Source: CAZWLD01 sp964634685
GTDB lineage: Bacteria > Bacillota_I > Bacilli_A > Acholeplasmatales > JAEDCM01
Direction: 5' to 3'
Assembly: GCA_964634685.1 (NCBI GenBank)
Contig: CAZWLD010000045.1
Span: 1 to 15,071, forward strand
DNA length: 15,071 bases
Part shown: positions 15,027 to 15,071 of the stretch, piece by piece
Numbering within the stretch: position 1 is the stretch's first letter
Layout of the letters: every line of letters starts with the position of its first letter
The notes under the pieces: model-generated
What the model was told of the DNA's origin: nothing
What the model saw: only the letters and a program-made list of their open reading frames with translations
Databases searched by the model: none
Made by a program: the position numbers and the translations under genes

Positions 15027-15071
15027 AATAATCGGAGTAGGTAGCGAAATCAAGCTTTAAAAAAATCGGAG
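15027..15071 (+). other. Right edge with short direct repeat
   Basis: These 45 nt follow the last stop. AATCGGAG occurs at 15030-15037 and again at 15064-15071, the last bases of the window, a spacing of 34 nt. No terminator is visible, so the operon or its transcript may continue beyond the window. Confidence 0.35.

Noticed and set aside
15027..15071. Start of a CRISPR array
   Set aside because: Only an 8-bp match is repeated and no cas genes are present, so this is far too little to call an array.

Overview
The window is AT-rich (mostly about 25-35% GC). It uses TGG for Trp and TGA as a stop, so it reads with the standard bacterial code. It carries oxygen-defence genes typical of strict anaerobes (rubrerythrin, desulfoferrodoxin) and strong AGGAGG-type ribosome binding sites. 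Together these suggest a low-GC anaerobic Bacillota, such as a gut Clostridia or Erysipelotrichia relative. This is inferred from gene content and style only; no species is claimed.

Layout. (1) Positions 1-1573 hold a short anaerobe oxidative-stress operon: a ferredoxin-like protein that looks internally shortened, a rubrerythrin with a rubredoxin-like domain at each end, and a 2Fe-type superoxide reductase. The first ~60 bases have a very different composition (about 52% GC against about 25% just after) and may be a contig or recombination junction. (2) Positions 1574-2094 hold a strong bidirectional terminator hairpin, a likely decayed minus-strand ORF and a possible promoter. (3) Positions 2095-3649 hold an HNH nuclease followed 4 nt later by a class I SAM-dependent methyltransferase, closed by an intrinsic terminator. 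(4) Positions 3650-4094 are non-coding and end in a good sigma-70-like promoter. (5) Positions 4095-15026 hold nine tightly packed same-strand genes, probably one operon.

The operon is an expanded type I restriction-modification locus. In order it encodes: a small CxC protein of unknown function; a half-size HsdS with one target recognition domain; an HsdM-like protein whose catalytic NPPF motif is replaced (SDGP at the equivalent place); a normal HsdM with NPPF; a full two-TRD HsdS; a 119-aa coiled-coil protein with a single C-terminal membrane anchor; a protein with two zinc ribbons and a C-terminal HEPN-like R-x4-H motif; HsdR (PD-ExK nuclease plus DEAH motor); and a protein with an EVE/PUA-like modified-base-reader N-terminus and a C-terminal region resembling the linker of McrB-type proteins, but no AAA+ domain.

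Working interpretation (inference): the HsdM/HsdS/HsdR core protects and restricts DNA. The half-S/degenerate-M pair may act as a non-catalytic target-binding or regulatory complex. The membrane-anchored coiled-coil protein and the HEPN protein lie between hsdS and hsdR, the place where PrrC-type anticodon nucleases sit in known loci, and may form a back-up RNA-cleaving arm that responds when restriction is inhibited. This layered arrangement is the most interesting part of the window.
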